DNA of 64,000 bases, taken from the NCBI RefSeq assembly GCF_040412425.1, contig NC_089781.1, positions 54,341,986 through 54,405,985 of the forward strand, written 5' to 3'. A model generated the notes under the pieces. The model searched no databases. It was given only the letters and a program-made list of their open reading frames with translations, and was not told where the DNA came from. Numbering within the stretch: position 1 is the first letter of the stretch; the number at the start of each line of letters is the position of its first letter. This document shows, piece after piece, positions 23,350-35,293 of this stretch. Source of the stretch: Macrobrachium rosenbergii. Lineage: Eukaryota > Arthropoda > Malacostraca > Decapoda > Palaemonidae. A program made the position numbers and the translations under genes.

Positions 23350-23725
23350 GACGAGTTCAAAATATCGAGATACATAGATACATATTTACTCTGATTTGAT
23401 ATTTTTTTTCAGAGAACAAGCCAGCTCTTATCCTAGAAATTGGGTAGTCTTAGTAGGAAACTGAAGTATATTTCTCACTTCCTACTATCCTGAATTAGGT
23501 CATATAGACATTGTGTGACAATTTGTCGCTCAATGTCGCTCACAGGGCGATATCAAGATACAGATTTACTCTGATTTGATATTCATTTGAGAGAACGAGC
23601 CAGTTCTTATCATAGAAATTGTGTATTTTAGTAGGAAACTAAAGTATATTTCTCACATCCACCCAGGAAGTCATACAGACATTGTGCAACAATTTTCAGT
23701 CATTACCGCTCACATGGCGATAAAT
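23350..23725 (+). repeat. Tandem duplication of a ~190 bp segment
   Basis: Two consecutive copies (about 23363-23543 and 23557-23720) share TTTACTCTGATTTGATATT, GAGAACRAGCCAG, AGTAGGAAACT and CATTGTG..CAATTT blocks, ending in a GCTCACAKGGCGATA. They lie just inside the right end of the TTAA-flanked insertion and could be subterminal repeats of it. Confidence 0.75.
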
Positions 23726-23875
23726 GCGATGAACAAATATGTAAAAAAAAAAATGAAAAAGATATTTTTTGCAATAATACTTCAGGACATGTTTATTTAG
23801 ACATTAACTAGGACAAATCCATCAATAACTAAAAATCGATATTCCTTGAAATTTGGCGGTCGGCACACCCCTTAA

Positions 23876-24400
23876 GTGATAACCCTTTACGAAACCTCCC
23901 ATTATTGGACTAAGCATTATCTTAGACTAGGTAGCTTAGGACCAGATGAAACATTAAGGCTACATACTAAGGTAAATTTGTTTTATGTAACTCATACTTT
24001 CAAGTGTGAATTAAATAACTTGGATTAGGCAGTAGCATAGATTAGAGTAAGTAAGAACCCTATAAGAAACATCCTAAGTAAGAACCCTATAAGAAACATC
24101 CTATCATGGCCTAAGCAGTACCTTAGACCAGGTAGTATGGGACTAGATAAAAACAATAATCCAGGCTACACAAATTGGTAATCTAACTATAAGGTTACAT
24201 ACTAGTAAATTTCTGTTTTTATATAGGCAGTAACCCATACTAGGTTAAGTGAGAACATTTTTAAGAAATATCTTATTAGCCTAAATAGTATCTTGTTCAA
24301 GGTAGCCTGGGATTAGATAAAACAATGTCCTGGGCTAGACAAAATAGTAGCCTATCTATAACCCTTTTTTCAGAACAATATCTATGTTTGGGCCAAAATC
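23876..24400 (+). repeat. DIRS-B minisatellite, right part
   Basis: About two to three imperfect units of ~200 bp continue the array of 15640-15909. An exact local doubling, AAGTAAGAACCCTATAAGAA, lies near 24045 and 24078. The array ends just before the gag-like frame. Confidence 0.75.
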
Positions 24401-24483
24401 TAGTAAAATCAGCCCCTGGTACCTCCGAGGTTAATCCCACGGACGAAGTAGAGGAAGGACATTGCCACTGAAATGCCACTGAA

Positions 24484-26080
24484 ATGCCCCTGCTGAACCC
24501 AGAAGGATTGGGGACACCAATTTCAGCTAATCATGGGAGAAACTTTCCAGAAGGAAACCTATCCCCCATGCAGCTATCAGGTTCTGAAAAGGATCTTTCC
24601 CCCAAAAGGGTTACTAGGATCCACCTAACTCCGACTGAAATTAGTACATTCTCGTTGGGGTATAGTAACTCACCCAGGACTTCTGCCCCTTGGTTAACAG
24701 GCAGTTACAGTTCAGTTGTTGAAGCTCAGTCAGATTATGCAAGCTCCCCAAAAGGGGATACACAGTTTGTGACATTTGATCAATTCCTTAAGGAAATTAT
24801 GAGTAACATCAAAGATGTCCTTGCCACAGAACAGCAGTATATAAGGGACATGATACATGATTCCAAAAAGGAAATTAGGTCAGTCCTGTACACCCCAAGA
24901 TGTAAAACTACTGCATCCTGTAACTGAAAAGTGGATACAGACTCTGCCCATACAAGGCTAGAATTCTGACTTGAAACAACAAAATGGCCAGTTCAGATTA
25001 CAAAACTTCAGATCAAAAGATAATAGGGGCTCCAATATTCACCCCTGATGATACTAATGATCATGGGCGAGATACTTCAATGTGCATTTTTTCTCCCGAT
25101 GGTAAGTATCTAATTAATGAGAGAAAAACCATGATCGAAGTTATACATGTAGAATTTAGAGATAGGGCAGCCTTCCCTAATACATTCCCTGGTACCACCT
25201 TCAGCAGACATTGAGAAACCACTAAAGAAACGCTTCTCCTACCTGTGTCTATGGCATTAAAAGCTATAGAAGGCGCCCTTTACCAGGTGAACGGATAATG
25301 GCTCTCTACTGCTATTTTGGATAAGACCCAAATTGCTCACCTAGTAGGCTCAGCTTTCTGTCCCTTCACTTTTAAAGTAATTAATCATGTGAAGGCAGAT
25401 TTTCAAAATTTTGTAGTGACTAGAAAATGAGAGACAATTGCAGAATTAAAGCCATTTGCCATGGTCATCCCAGTCTCAGATAATTCCATCAAGGAATGGC
25501 CAATGCTTCAACTCCCTTTTGAAATGAAAAAGCCCCCCCTCTATATATAGCTACTCAACAGTTTGGGACCCCTATAAGAAGAATCTCAGAGGCGACAGCC
25601 TTGGCAGAATTTCATGCTAGGATCCACCTCCTTAGTATTATAACCTCTACCACCTTGCTGGAAGTTGCCACCAAAAGGCTTCCAGAAGATCCCAGAACAA
25701 TGTTTGCTGTTGTGGCCAAAGCCTTATGAGAACCCTGTGGGAAGCATTCCATGACATTCTAGAATGGTGCTTAAAAGCATGAAAGGAAACAGTGGAGGGC
25801 TCCAGCAAGTCACTCCCCAATGTGACTTCATTATTACATTCTAACCCTTTCTGTGAGGACCTGTTTGAGGACTCTGTTGTGGCTAAACTTAACAAGCAAG
25901 CCCACCAACAAAATTGTACGGTGTACACTCTCCTGGGAAAAAGGAAATTCAGGAAACAAAAACCCGAAACTTCCCTTCACCCAACCCAAAAAAGGCTCGC
26001 TATGAATGAAAGTCATATAAGCCTTCAGGTACCCCCAAAGGTTTTCCTCATTTTCAACGGGCTGGGGTGGAAATGGTCTC
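24484..26080 (+). pseudogene. DIRS-B gag-like region
   Basis: An open frame of 147 codons (24484-24927) is followed by shorter frames (24984-25214, 25792-26100) upstream of the RT. In DIRS elements this position holds the gag-like ORF. I infer the assignment from position and from a NPFCEDLFEDSVVAKLNKQA block just before RT. No zinc knuckle is visible. Stops and frameshifts separate the pieces, so it is not intact. Confidence 0.6.
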
Positions 26081-26082
26081 AT

Positions 26083-27530
26083 CCCCCCCCCCTACTTTAA
26101 AGGGGTTCATCCAAAAACCAGACCCCTTTCTGGAAGATTACGTGCAGAGGGCCATGTTAAAGGGAGCCATAGAGAAACATGCGTATATTCGCCAACAAGC
26201 ACATCTCTTCAGTGTCCCCAAAAAGGACTCCTCCAAAAGAAGAGTGATCCTCGACCTATTAACATTGGACAAGCACATTGTTTGCCAAAAGTTTTGGATG
26301 ACTGCTGTTGCCCAAACACATTCAGTCATTCCACAAGGGACCTAGTCAGCTTCTGTAGATCTGAAAGATGCATACTGGCATGTCCCTATCACCGTTCCCT
26401 TCCACCCCTTCCTAGTGTTCCAGATAGGAAAAGATATGTACAGATTCAAAGTCATGCCCTTTGGGCTAAACATTGCCCCAAGAATTTTTACAGAATTAGC
26501 AACGGCAGCTGTTGAAGAACAACTAATAGCCTACCTAGATGATTGGGTAATATGGTGACCCACAAGAAAAGAATGCTTGAGAAACCTAAGAGCAGTGATC
26601 AACAGACTCTAGTCAAAAGGTTTTCTAATAAATTGGAAAAATCCCACCTCATGCCCAGCAGATATTTTTAGTGGCTGGGACTGTGTTGGGATACTCTTCA
26701 CAGCCAGTTGTCTCTCCCCATCAATGCTCAAAATGTTCCTTGCACAGCCCAAAGTTTCCAGATGGCAGTTAGAACATACAATTGACCTGCTGCAGTTCAC
26801 ATCAGTAATAGATCCAATACTCAGATTGCAGCTGAAAAATGTGAACAAATTCTGGCTATCGCATGCAATAAAAAAGATGCAAGACCGACCTCATCAAAAG
26901 AATAAAAAAGTTGGAGAGGTACTTCGGCCTGGGACCCGGAAGGAGTTTCTGGTGAAACAGGTCACCATAACTCCTCCATCTGTACGAGTGACAATACATA
27001 CAGATGCCTCGTTGACAGGTTGGGGGAGACACTGGGAGGTGGTCAGCTACTCTGAGGAATTGTCATATCAGTTTCCTAGAGCTGATGGCTGTCTTTTTGT
27101 CCCTCAAAAAACTCAAACCTCCAAAAGAGAAACATTTTGTTGGTTCTAGACACCATGATTGCAATGTCCTGCATCAAGTGGCTGGGATCACGTTCACCTC
27201 CTCTCAATATGGTAATGATAGCCACCCTTCAGATGGCGCAAGCAAGTAAGTGGCACTTGTCTGCAATTTACATCACAGGGACTCTTATTGTAATAGCAGA
27301 CTCTTTATGAAGGAAAATGACAGCTTCAACAGAGTGGATGTTGAACAACCACTCATTTCAAACAATAGCCAACATGCTTCCACAACTGGAAGTGGACCTG
27401 TTTGCCACATATGAGAATCACAAACTCCCAGTGTATGTGTCTCTGAACTTGGACAATCAAGCAGTAGCAAGAGATGCCTTCCTAGAAGACTGGAACTAAT
27501 GGAAGACTATACGTTTTTCCTCCATTGTCC
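26083..27530 (+). pseudogene. DIRS-B reverse transcriptase and RNase H
   Basis: After a C homopolymer near 26083, the frame encodes an RT lead-in (LFSVPKKDSSKRRVILDL). After a stop at about 26343 come SVDLKDAYWHVPI, MPFGLNIAPRIFTEL and AYLDDWVIW, with the paired Asp of the catalytic site (about 26535). An RNase H-like segment follows with TIHTDASLTGWG (about 26995) and a downstream VDLFATYENHKLPVYVS, a motif typical of DIRS between RNase H and recombinase. Multiple stops are present (for example near 26557 and 26610). The polyprotein is dead but the order is complete. Confidence 0.88.
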
Positions 27531-27829
27531 CAGATTTCAAAGGTTTTGAGCACGCTTCTAACCTTCAAAGGAGCAGCTTATTTACTAGCCCCAAAATTGG
27601 CCAGTTAGGCTTTGGTTCCTATTACTCCAACAACAGGCGAAGAGATCAGTTCCACTACCATCTGCTTTTCTATCCCAGACGGTAGGAAGGAAAGTCGTTT
27701 GCACATCCTCCTTTCTGAGCTGAGATCTTTGTGTGTGGACTTTTTAAATATTGTTGACTATGAAAATTACTCGCCCATCATTGCTAGGTGCCTAGTGCAA
27801 AAACTTCAGACATCATCTATCTGACAATA

Positions 27830-28708
27830 CCAGTCTGTATGAAAGATATGGTTAGATTATATGCATGTTGAGAGCCCAGTTGGAATCTCTATGGAAACAC
27901 TTTTAAATTTTCCCATATACCTTTTTGAAGACAAACGCCTTACTGTTACAACAATCATGGCATAAAAGGCAGCATTAATGGAACTCTTGCTTTATGAATT
28001 TGGGATTGATTCTAGTATAGGAATTGTCAATTCCATTCTCTGGTGTTTTGCACTGCAAAGACTCACTCCCAAAAGCCTTCCAATTGCTAGGTCCTTGAAT
28101 AAGGTGCTTGACTTCTGTCAACCCCTCAATTCAGCGGACCCAGTACAACCACAGCTCGCTGCAAAAGGTGATATTCTTGATTGCTCTAGCATGAGGAGCT
28201 CATACTAGTGAACTAGACTCTCTTAGACAGGGACAATACATCATGCAAACAGCTGACCATCAGTTATTATTGTTCCATGGCCCATCATTCCTGGCCAAGA
28301 ATGAGAATCCTTTAAGAAGGAAACCTCCTATTTCAATAAGAAAACTTAATTTAGCAGACAAGACATTATGCAAACATCCCAGAGAGTCCAATTTCCCTAC
28401 ACCCTAGCACAAACAAATCAGTCTCTCTACAAGGTCTGAGAATAATTTTAGTGTCCCTCATTAAAAAGGCAAATCCACACTCTCTTCTTAGGTTACATGA
28501 TATTAGGAAAGTAAGTACGTCATTGGCCTTCTTCAGAAATGTCTCTTTCAAAGAAGTCTCCAAATGTCTAGGGTGGTTATCAGAGACAGTATACTTGAAA
28601 CATTATTGCCACGAACTCGAACAAATTCAACTACACTGTGTATCAGTAGGTGGTATGGTTAGTCCTGACCCCATAGGTGCTACAGTGGAAAACCAGGGGT
28701 CTTCTTGA
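27830..28708 (+). pseudogene. DIRS-B tyrosine recombinase
   Basis: DIRS elements integrate with a tyrosine recombinase instead of a DDE integrase. The C-terminal catalytic part is clear in the 28451-28708 frame: LRLHDIRKVSTSLAFF supplies the His-x-x-Arg box, then CLGWLSETVYLKHY supplies the Trp and the nucleophilic Tyr. The N-terminal part lies in broken frames from about 27836 (for example 27978-28208). The catalytic triad residues in the C-terminal part are intact, but the N-terminal domain is frameshifted. The same C-terminal block recurs in DIRS-C on the minus strand near 38800-39400. Confidence 0.88.
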
Positions 28709-29033
28709 CGGTTGGGTATGTGAACTATCGCTTGGGGAAGGTGTGACAATACTGCAACCAAACCCAGCATGCTTAGGTAAGTCACTCTAGAACCATATCC
28801 TGAAACATAAGTTTGTGTTTAGTTTCTTGTTCTGAGTTACAAAAACCTAAGGGGCATTTGGAATAAAGAATGGGACTTGAAACCTGTGGCTTGACCTCGG
28901 ACCAGAAATCTTTTTTCTTTGGGTTGTTGGGATTAAAATTTGAGAGCTTAAGCCTTTTCGTCACTTGTCAACTTCTTTATAAAGTTTCTTGAGAACAAAA
29001 CAAGTGACTGTGTTATAAAAAAACAGGGTTTAA

Positions 29034-29075
29034 CATAGGAAAAACCTATTTTTGGTAGTTGCTGTTTAGTCCTCA
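29034..29075 (+). repeat. DIRS-B internal complementary region
   Basis: This 42 bp stretch, starting CATAGGAAAAACCTAT, is the reverse complement of the element's right end at 29439-29480 with three mismatches. It lies just inside the right inverted repeat. An internal copy complementary to the termini is the defining feature used by DIRS elements to make a circular intermediate. ATAGGAAAAACCTAT is itself a small hairpin. Confidence 0.75.
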
Positions 29076-29139
29076 AAACCCTCTCACTTCCTTGATGAAA
29101 AGGCATCGGATTTGGGTGAGGGATCATCATGCACTGACC

Positions 29140-29483
29140 AACAGAAAGTAATGGTTTTTCGGTCTCTGCGCCAGTCCGTTGCATACAGTATGGTGGACTG
29201 TACATGTGCATTAATCACTTCCTCTTCCAGGTTTTGGCGAAGGAAAGAACCATGGTACAGCTTTGCTGAAAGATAAGGGAAAGAGCCCTCTTATCTTTGA
29301 GTCCATTGTATGCTCCATCACATGTTATAGTGTTTATCATTACGACACCATACCTGGCCACAAGACCACTGAAAGAGAATACTCTAATATTAGTTTGGTA
29401 ACCATGGAGCTCTGACCGACCCATGGTAGGTAACTCCTTGAGGACTCAACAGTGACTACCAAAAATAGGTTTTTCCTATGCCA
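29140..29483 (-). repeat. DIRS-B right inverted terminal repeat
   Basis: Inverted match to 14953-15240, with an extra ~40 bp at its outer end. The LINE-C RT reading frame resumes immediately to the right, at about 29490. Confidence 0.8.
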
Positions 29484-29489
29484 AAACTT

Positions 29490-30215
29490 GTTTTTTGTTT
29501 TACTGCAGTTCAGCCTCAAACCCCACTGACAACATTCACTAATCTGCTTCAGGTCACAATTGAGACTAAGGGCAGCTTCATTTCTTGTAAGTGGAGACTT
29601 TACTATACCTACAAGTGCAGCATCATCATCATACTGAACAATCTTGTTTTCCAGGCCAACAGCCATATCAGACTAAAAATAACAGTGGACCAAGAACACT
29701 ACCCTGTGGAACTCCAGGCACAATAGGTCTTGGTTTGCTAAAGATCCCATCGACTGCAGCTCACTGCTGCCTACTTGTAAGAGCCTTGAAGTAATCCTAA
29801 AGCATATTCCACCCATTCCAGGATTCTGAAATTTATAAATAAGTGCCTTGTGATTTACTAAATCGAAATCAGCCCTAAAATCTATTGGAAACCAAAACCC
29901 TTCAAAACCACTCAAACCCCTATCATGATTCTCTTGCAGATGGCATGTTAAATCTAAAAGAGCATTGTAGGTACCTAACTGCTTTCTATATACATATTGA
30001 CTTATCAGCTAATAATCCTTTAGATCCCACTTACTTGTATAGTGGCTTGAAAATAGCTTTTTCTGCAATTTTGAGGTACAGGGAGAATAGATATTGGCCT
30101 TTGGTTACTGCAATCTGCAGATATGCCATTCTTTGGAACAGGCACTGTTACATTAGTGCTAAGGGTGTGATCATCTGCAAAGATACTACATAGACCTAAA
30201 AGATTCTTTAATTTC
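29490..30215 (-). pseudogene. LINE-C, 5' half: reverse transcriptase up to the YxDD box
   Basis: Minus-strand reading gives PKNGISADCSNQRPISILPV (RT motif region, about 30130), then an IDFRADFDLVNHKALIYK block (about 29880, motif A). Next is KIVQYDDDAALVG at about 29640, where the usual YADD reads YDDD, and finally GLRLNCSKTK just before the DIRS-B terminus. The remainder of the protein is at 14058-14952. The copy is 5' truncated near 30215, and no endonuclease was seen. Frameshifts are present, so it is inactive. Confidence 0.85.
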
Positions 30216-30400
30216 ATATGAAAATTTTAACGTCCTTATTCTGCTAGTTCTAGCGAGTAAAGCTTTTTTTTTATTAACTGAACGAAAGAGTATCCTTGAA
30301 GTCGCATTATTTATTATCTTAAAACTAGGTCTTGGGTTTTGATGAGCATAAAGGTACATTATTTGTATAGCAGTATAGCTTTGTATCACTTGGTATTCTG

Positions 30401-30648
30401 TTAGTTTTGAATGTCATTTGGGCAGTCGGACCCAGGCAAAGGGCTCATTAATACTGCTTCTGCAGAGGCAGCTTTCTCCATGAGGCTGATTTTATCTTGT
30501 CTTATGCCATAGAGCCTTATTCCTGGAGAGGGATCTCTCTTTTGACAGCAGTAATACTCAGGTAAGAATGTTTTGGGTTTCAAGCAACAAGTGTAGTTCG
30601 TATGGCTGAGTGGATTCTTGTCTAGCTGCACCAGCCTACCATCTTTCT
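30401..30648 (-). CDS. Candidate terminal exon, protein unrecognised
   Basis: On the minus strand a long pyrimidine tract ending CTCCCACATTCAG precedes an open frame that starts with AGAAAGATGG and runs to a stop at 30401-30403 (about 82 codons). It includes LVQLDKNPLSHTNYTCC and GIRLYGIRQDKISLMEKAAS. Composition is protein-like (several Cys, mixed charge) and not repetitive. No domain was recognised. No upstream partner exon was identified, and it adjoins the 5' end of LINE-C, so it may be a host exon or an old element. Confidence 0.3.
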
Positions 30649-31438
30649 CTGAATGTGGGAGATAAATGTAAAATAGGTAAGATTCGTCCCAAATAATGTA
30701 AATTTTCATAGTAGAATGTATTATTTGGATACAGTAATCGTTTAAATACCTGGATTAATAGAGTATGGACCCGTCAGATAATGCTGAAATCCAGATAAAT
30801 GGCGAGTAAAAAATCGAGGAATGTTTAAGGGATAACTCCATACCCTTCCCCACCTAACCTTATCGATACCACATAGTTGTAAACATTCCATACGCTTATA
30901 ACTGGAACCACCACGCTTTAAACTGAAACCTTCATGCAAAAGACAAACACAAGTATCTACCTTTGAAAGTAAATGCAACCCCTTCTTTTTTCTCCCTCAT
31001 AAATGATGCAAGTCAGTAGGCAGGTAACCTACCTGTATTTACCCACAACTTATCATGGTTTTATGACCATTAATGTATTTTTATAAAGCAACTTATCAAT
31101 TGTTACAATATTGTAGAATCACGTACAAGATACTTGGTGTGTATGTATGAACTGGTGACCTAGGCTAGCCTAGGTGTTACACTCAGAGTATCCATTTGTG
31201 TTTAAGATAATGGTAATGAAACTGTTATTGTACTTACAGAATCCATTTATACTGTATTATTATTTTGTTATATCATCATTGTAATATGTATAAAAAGAAA
31301 GATCATCCCACCACTTGTAACATGTAGGCTACATCCTCAGCATCAGCTGATTGAGTCTGTTAGCAAAAGAATTAGGGGAGTCATTTTTTAGTTGCTAAAA
31401 GAAACAAATGTATTAATGGAATTATTTTTATATGTATA

Positions 31439-32482
31439 TGTAAAGGCCATTTCTGAGCCTATACTTGATTTAAGTCTCTGTTTTATGAACAGAGGTTTGA
31501 TCTCGCTTATTCCGAGACATTGTGTGATAGCAGTAACGTGAGCCGATATCATAAGTTATATCTTTCCCTAACTAAAATCTAAGGACTACTGGAAAGAGAT
31601 ACTAAGTACAAAACTAAAACCCTTTATTGACAAAATCAACGAAAATAACTTCTTAAAAATTACGAAGAATGAAATCCAATGTTTCACATAACTATCAGAA
31701 AATCTTCTAAAGGAAATAAGGTTCCAAAAGCATAAACGCTCAAATACCTAAGGGAATACAGAAAATAACTCATCTGTCAAATCATAAACAGGTCAATCAA
31801 TTAAAACAGGTCATCTCAAATGTCATACCACTCTCATCCTTGTAGGAGGGAGAGATGAAAAAGGAATAGGAATGGAGTGGAACAGAAATACCTGTGAAAA
31901 AAACAAACGTCACATTAAAAATCATAAAATGTAAAAAATTGCAGAAATACATCTTCCACTGTCACAGGAGACACCGTGTGTTCACAGTTCTGAAAACAAA
32001 GTCTAAAAACGTATATGAATTCTTACTCACTTCACAAGTCCTCTGGGACAGTCTCCATGTGAAAAATCACTCACATCTTCAGACACACATGAATCGGATC
32101 TCACAAGTCCGATTCAAACAACGGTTCCTCCCATTATATTCATTATGTAACGCACAAACGAACGTACTTTTGTATGACATCATTCGAGGTCAAAGTTCGG
32201 CAAGACACGCCTCTGTACTTCGAGGTGTCACGAAGTACACGTACACACCATACATTATTAAGAAGCATCCTTCAAAAACCGGATTTTGTAACTGGTTCAG
32301 CTTCTAGAACGTTCTTTGCTGAAAACGCATTTTCCAGCCCGTGTCTTGTCACCAAGGAGCCTTTTGCGACTTCCTGTGGTATGCGAATGTTTCAGCAGTT
32401 TCCTATCTGCTGCGTACAGTGAAAATGGTCCCTGCGAATAGCTGACCCAACTTTTCAAAGGTCACCTTCGCGAGCCTTTACA
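31439..32482 (-). repeat. LTR (left on the map, 3' LTR of the minus-strand element)
   Basis: 1044 bp, nearly identical to 35294-36313. Small indels distinguish the copies, for example a ~17 bp stretch near 31815 absent from the other LTR. TG...CA ends. Confidence 0.92.
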
Positions 32483-34004
32483 GATTGCTCGGTCCACGCA
32501 CCTGAGGTGGACCCCACCTCAAAATGTCTAGGTGCAAAACTTATATATATCTTATAACACAGATATTATAGCACAACCAGTTCATTCAAGAAACGCATTA
32601 ATCTAGACGATTTCACTCCTGGTACTGCCTCACGCTGAAAGGCCTGCGACTGCACCAATCCAAGCTGAATGTATTCTCGCGTCGCCCAGCGATCCGACGA
32701 AGATGAATGGCTCGCAACTGCACAAGCCCATGTTGAAAGTGGTGCTCGCAAATCCTTTTTGCGCCAACCCAACGTCTCCTCAAAAGTACAGCAACATGAA
32801 GACATCCTGCCCGACATCTCTCCAAAGTGCAGAAGTAACGTTGACAGCTTTCTCATATGTTGAGGACGGTGAAGCTATTCCAACCTCTCCATTTCGAGGG
32901 AGTGGTATTTTCCGTGAGTCGGTCATATCGACAGTCATATCAAAAAGTGACTCGTCTATTCCCTATACCATATTATTACTGAACCAAATAAGACTACTAG
33001 TACAAGGGTCATATGTTCTCAATGTGAAACAATTCCAAGTTGGTACCCGGAATTTCCACAGTCAACTCACTATCAAGTACACTAACTCTAAAGAACTATT
33101 CATAAAAATTCTATCCAACAGAAAAAAAGTACTCAAGAATCCTATCCATACACTGGATAACGAAAGGCAATCCTAAACATCTGAAAGGTATCATATCTCG
33201 TAAAAAACACCAAGGTTCTACTCCGGTTAGCGAATATTTCGCAATACCTGACTAATTCTCAACACCATAGCAATTGACTTAATGGCAATCGCTCCTATGA
33301 TCCTAACAACTACAATTACTCATGGTACAGCTCCCTTAATTTTAAAAGAGAACTGAAAAAACCCAAATACTCGAATTCGATATCCCTATCAAAAACCTTC
33401 CTAAACCTCTCCGAAATCCTAACTGACATATCCCAACCCGTAAAAGATCAGACCCGTTCGGTCCGATATACTAAATACCTCCCCAAAGTAAAATCCTAAA
33501 CAACAAACCCTTATTCTGTAACTCTATATTCAAAGATATTGGGTCAGACGACAAAACACATCATAACATAATAACATAATAACACAGTAACACACGGGTC
33601 AAATCTCGTATGAAATTAGCCCATGTCACAATTCCCAAAATCATATGAAAACAAACCATTAACTCAAAGTAACCCATTACTATCGCCAAGTGCGAACGAT
33701 GAAAACCCTAACCGCAGTTCGCGTTCCATATAAAAAAACAAAACTCAAATTCATATATCTACAAAACTCTACGGCATTCTGCACACAATTTACACTAAGT
33801 ACTGCAGCTTACATCAGAAATCACAATGAACCCGAACTATTAAAAATTCGTAAAACTCTCACGGAGTAACGTCCTCCTGAATTACAACAAACTACAAGTC
33901 ATGCCCATTTACAACCCATTAATACCCGAAAGGAAAAAAATGACCAGAACTACCCATTACCATAACAACAATACAACCCAGGAATGCATCCATACTAATA
34001 CCCA

Positions 34005-34160
34005 TTAACCCGTCTTTTTAATCTTAGAAATATGTGTCAAACGAGACACACCTGTGTTTTCACTCACAACAATAAATCTATTTCCCAATTTTGCTTCAAC
34101 AACGCGGAATGGACCTTCAAACTTAGGACCTAGCTTATAGTTCAGCTGATTCCTCTTTAG
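34005..34160 (-). pseudogene. Gypsy integrase C-terminal GPF module (relic)
   Basis: Minus-strand translation gives LNYKLGPKFEGPFRVVEAK, followed by RFIVVSENTGVSRLTHI, ending at a stop at 34005-34007. Gly-Pro-Phe in this context is the GPY/F module at the end of Ty3/gypsy integrases. A run of nine A (T on the coding strand) just upstream breaks the frame. This is the only recognisable protein relic in the element and fixes its orientation and superfamily. Confidence 0.75.
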
Positions 34161-35293
34161 TCAGTCAAAAAAAAAGGTCAAGTTCACTTCTCCCAAGGCC
34201 AAGCTATAAAAGGCCACAAAAAGACACGGAAAGCGCTTCTCAGGCACAGAGAGAGAAAGAGAAATTCGTTTCCCACCCTCTTACAATGCATCAAGGCCTG
34301 ATGACGCTTTACAGAAAAAAATGCTAACACCAAACCTTGGGGCTCGCTCTGTCTCCAACGGCAAAAACTGCTGGATCAACACTTCCCTTTGTCCAAACGG
34401 AAAGTGTCACTCAAGCAAAGGCAAGCGCTCTGCCCACATACTCACACACACATACCCACACGCACATACGTGTGTGACTACAAAAACCAAGAAGTGCATT
34501 CACACTTGTGCAAAAACTGTTTTGCACCCCGCAACTCATAAATATCACGTAGGATACTACCCAAATATTAAAGTTCCCAGAAATAACCCAACAGCCAAAT
34601 ATCACCCTTACATAATACACGCCGACGCATACCGCAGATTGCTATTAAAAAAAAAAGAAAATACAACACACCATAATACGCTCAGCGCTTCACTAGGGCG
34701 TGGCAAAGCAAGTACGACGCTCCGCCCAAACCCGTGATTTAATTACTATGTCACAGTGGTGATGACGTAAACACACTCGTTGCAACCGAAATACTAGTTA
34801 AAACTCAACGACAAAAAAACACACAGTTGTCCCTATCACCAGTTACAACACAACGAAAAGGACAATTTCACATTAACAGCTAAAAAAAAAAGAAAAAGAT
34901 AACATCACAACACTTACGTTAGCAGCGCGCGAATTTCCATCAAGCAAAGAGAGAGAGACAAAAAAAACACTCGCGCGTCTTCACGTGTTTAAACACATGC
35001 ATAGCGGTCTTAATATCGCAATTATTGCACAATATCACTGTTTTTACCCCCTACCCAAAACACTCTCCACAAAACACTAGCTAGCGAGAGAGATGCTCGC
35101 AGCTCCCCCCAGTAACTGCTGACTCCCACAAAATCCTATCCTGAGATGCCAATACTAATTTATGTCTCTTCGGAAACGTATACATGCCTAATTATTTAAC
35201 ACCCTCTAACTGCCCTAACTTCCTTATACGCTGCCTTTTACGTTACCTTTTACGCTGCCACCAAAACTTTCGCACACCGCTGCCACCAAAAAC

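Noticed and set aside
31894..32307. Open frame of 137 codons inside the LTR (and its counterpart at 35891-36091)
   Set aside because: It lies wholly in the LTR, opposite to the element's orientation, is broken in the other LTR, and has no domain.
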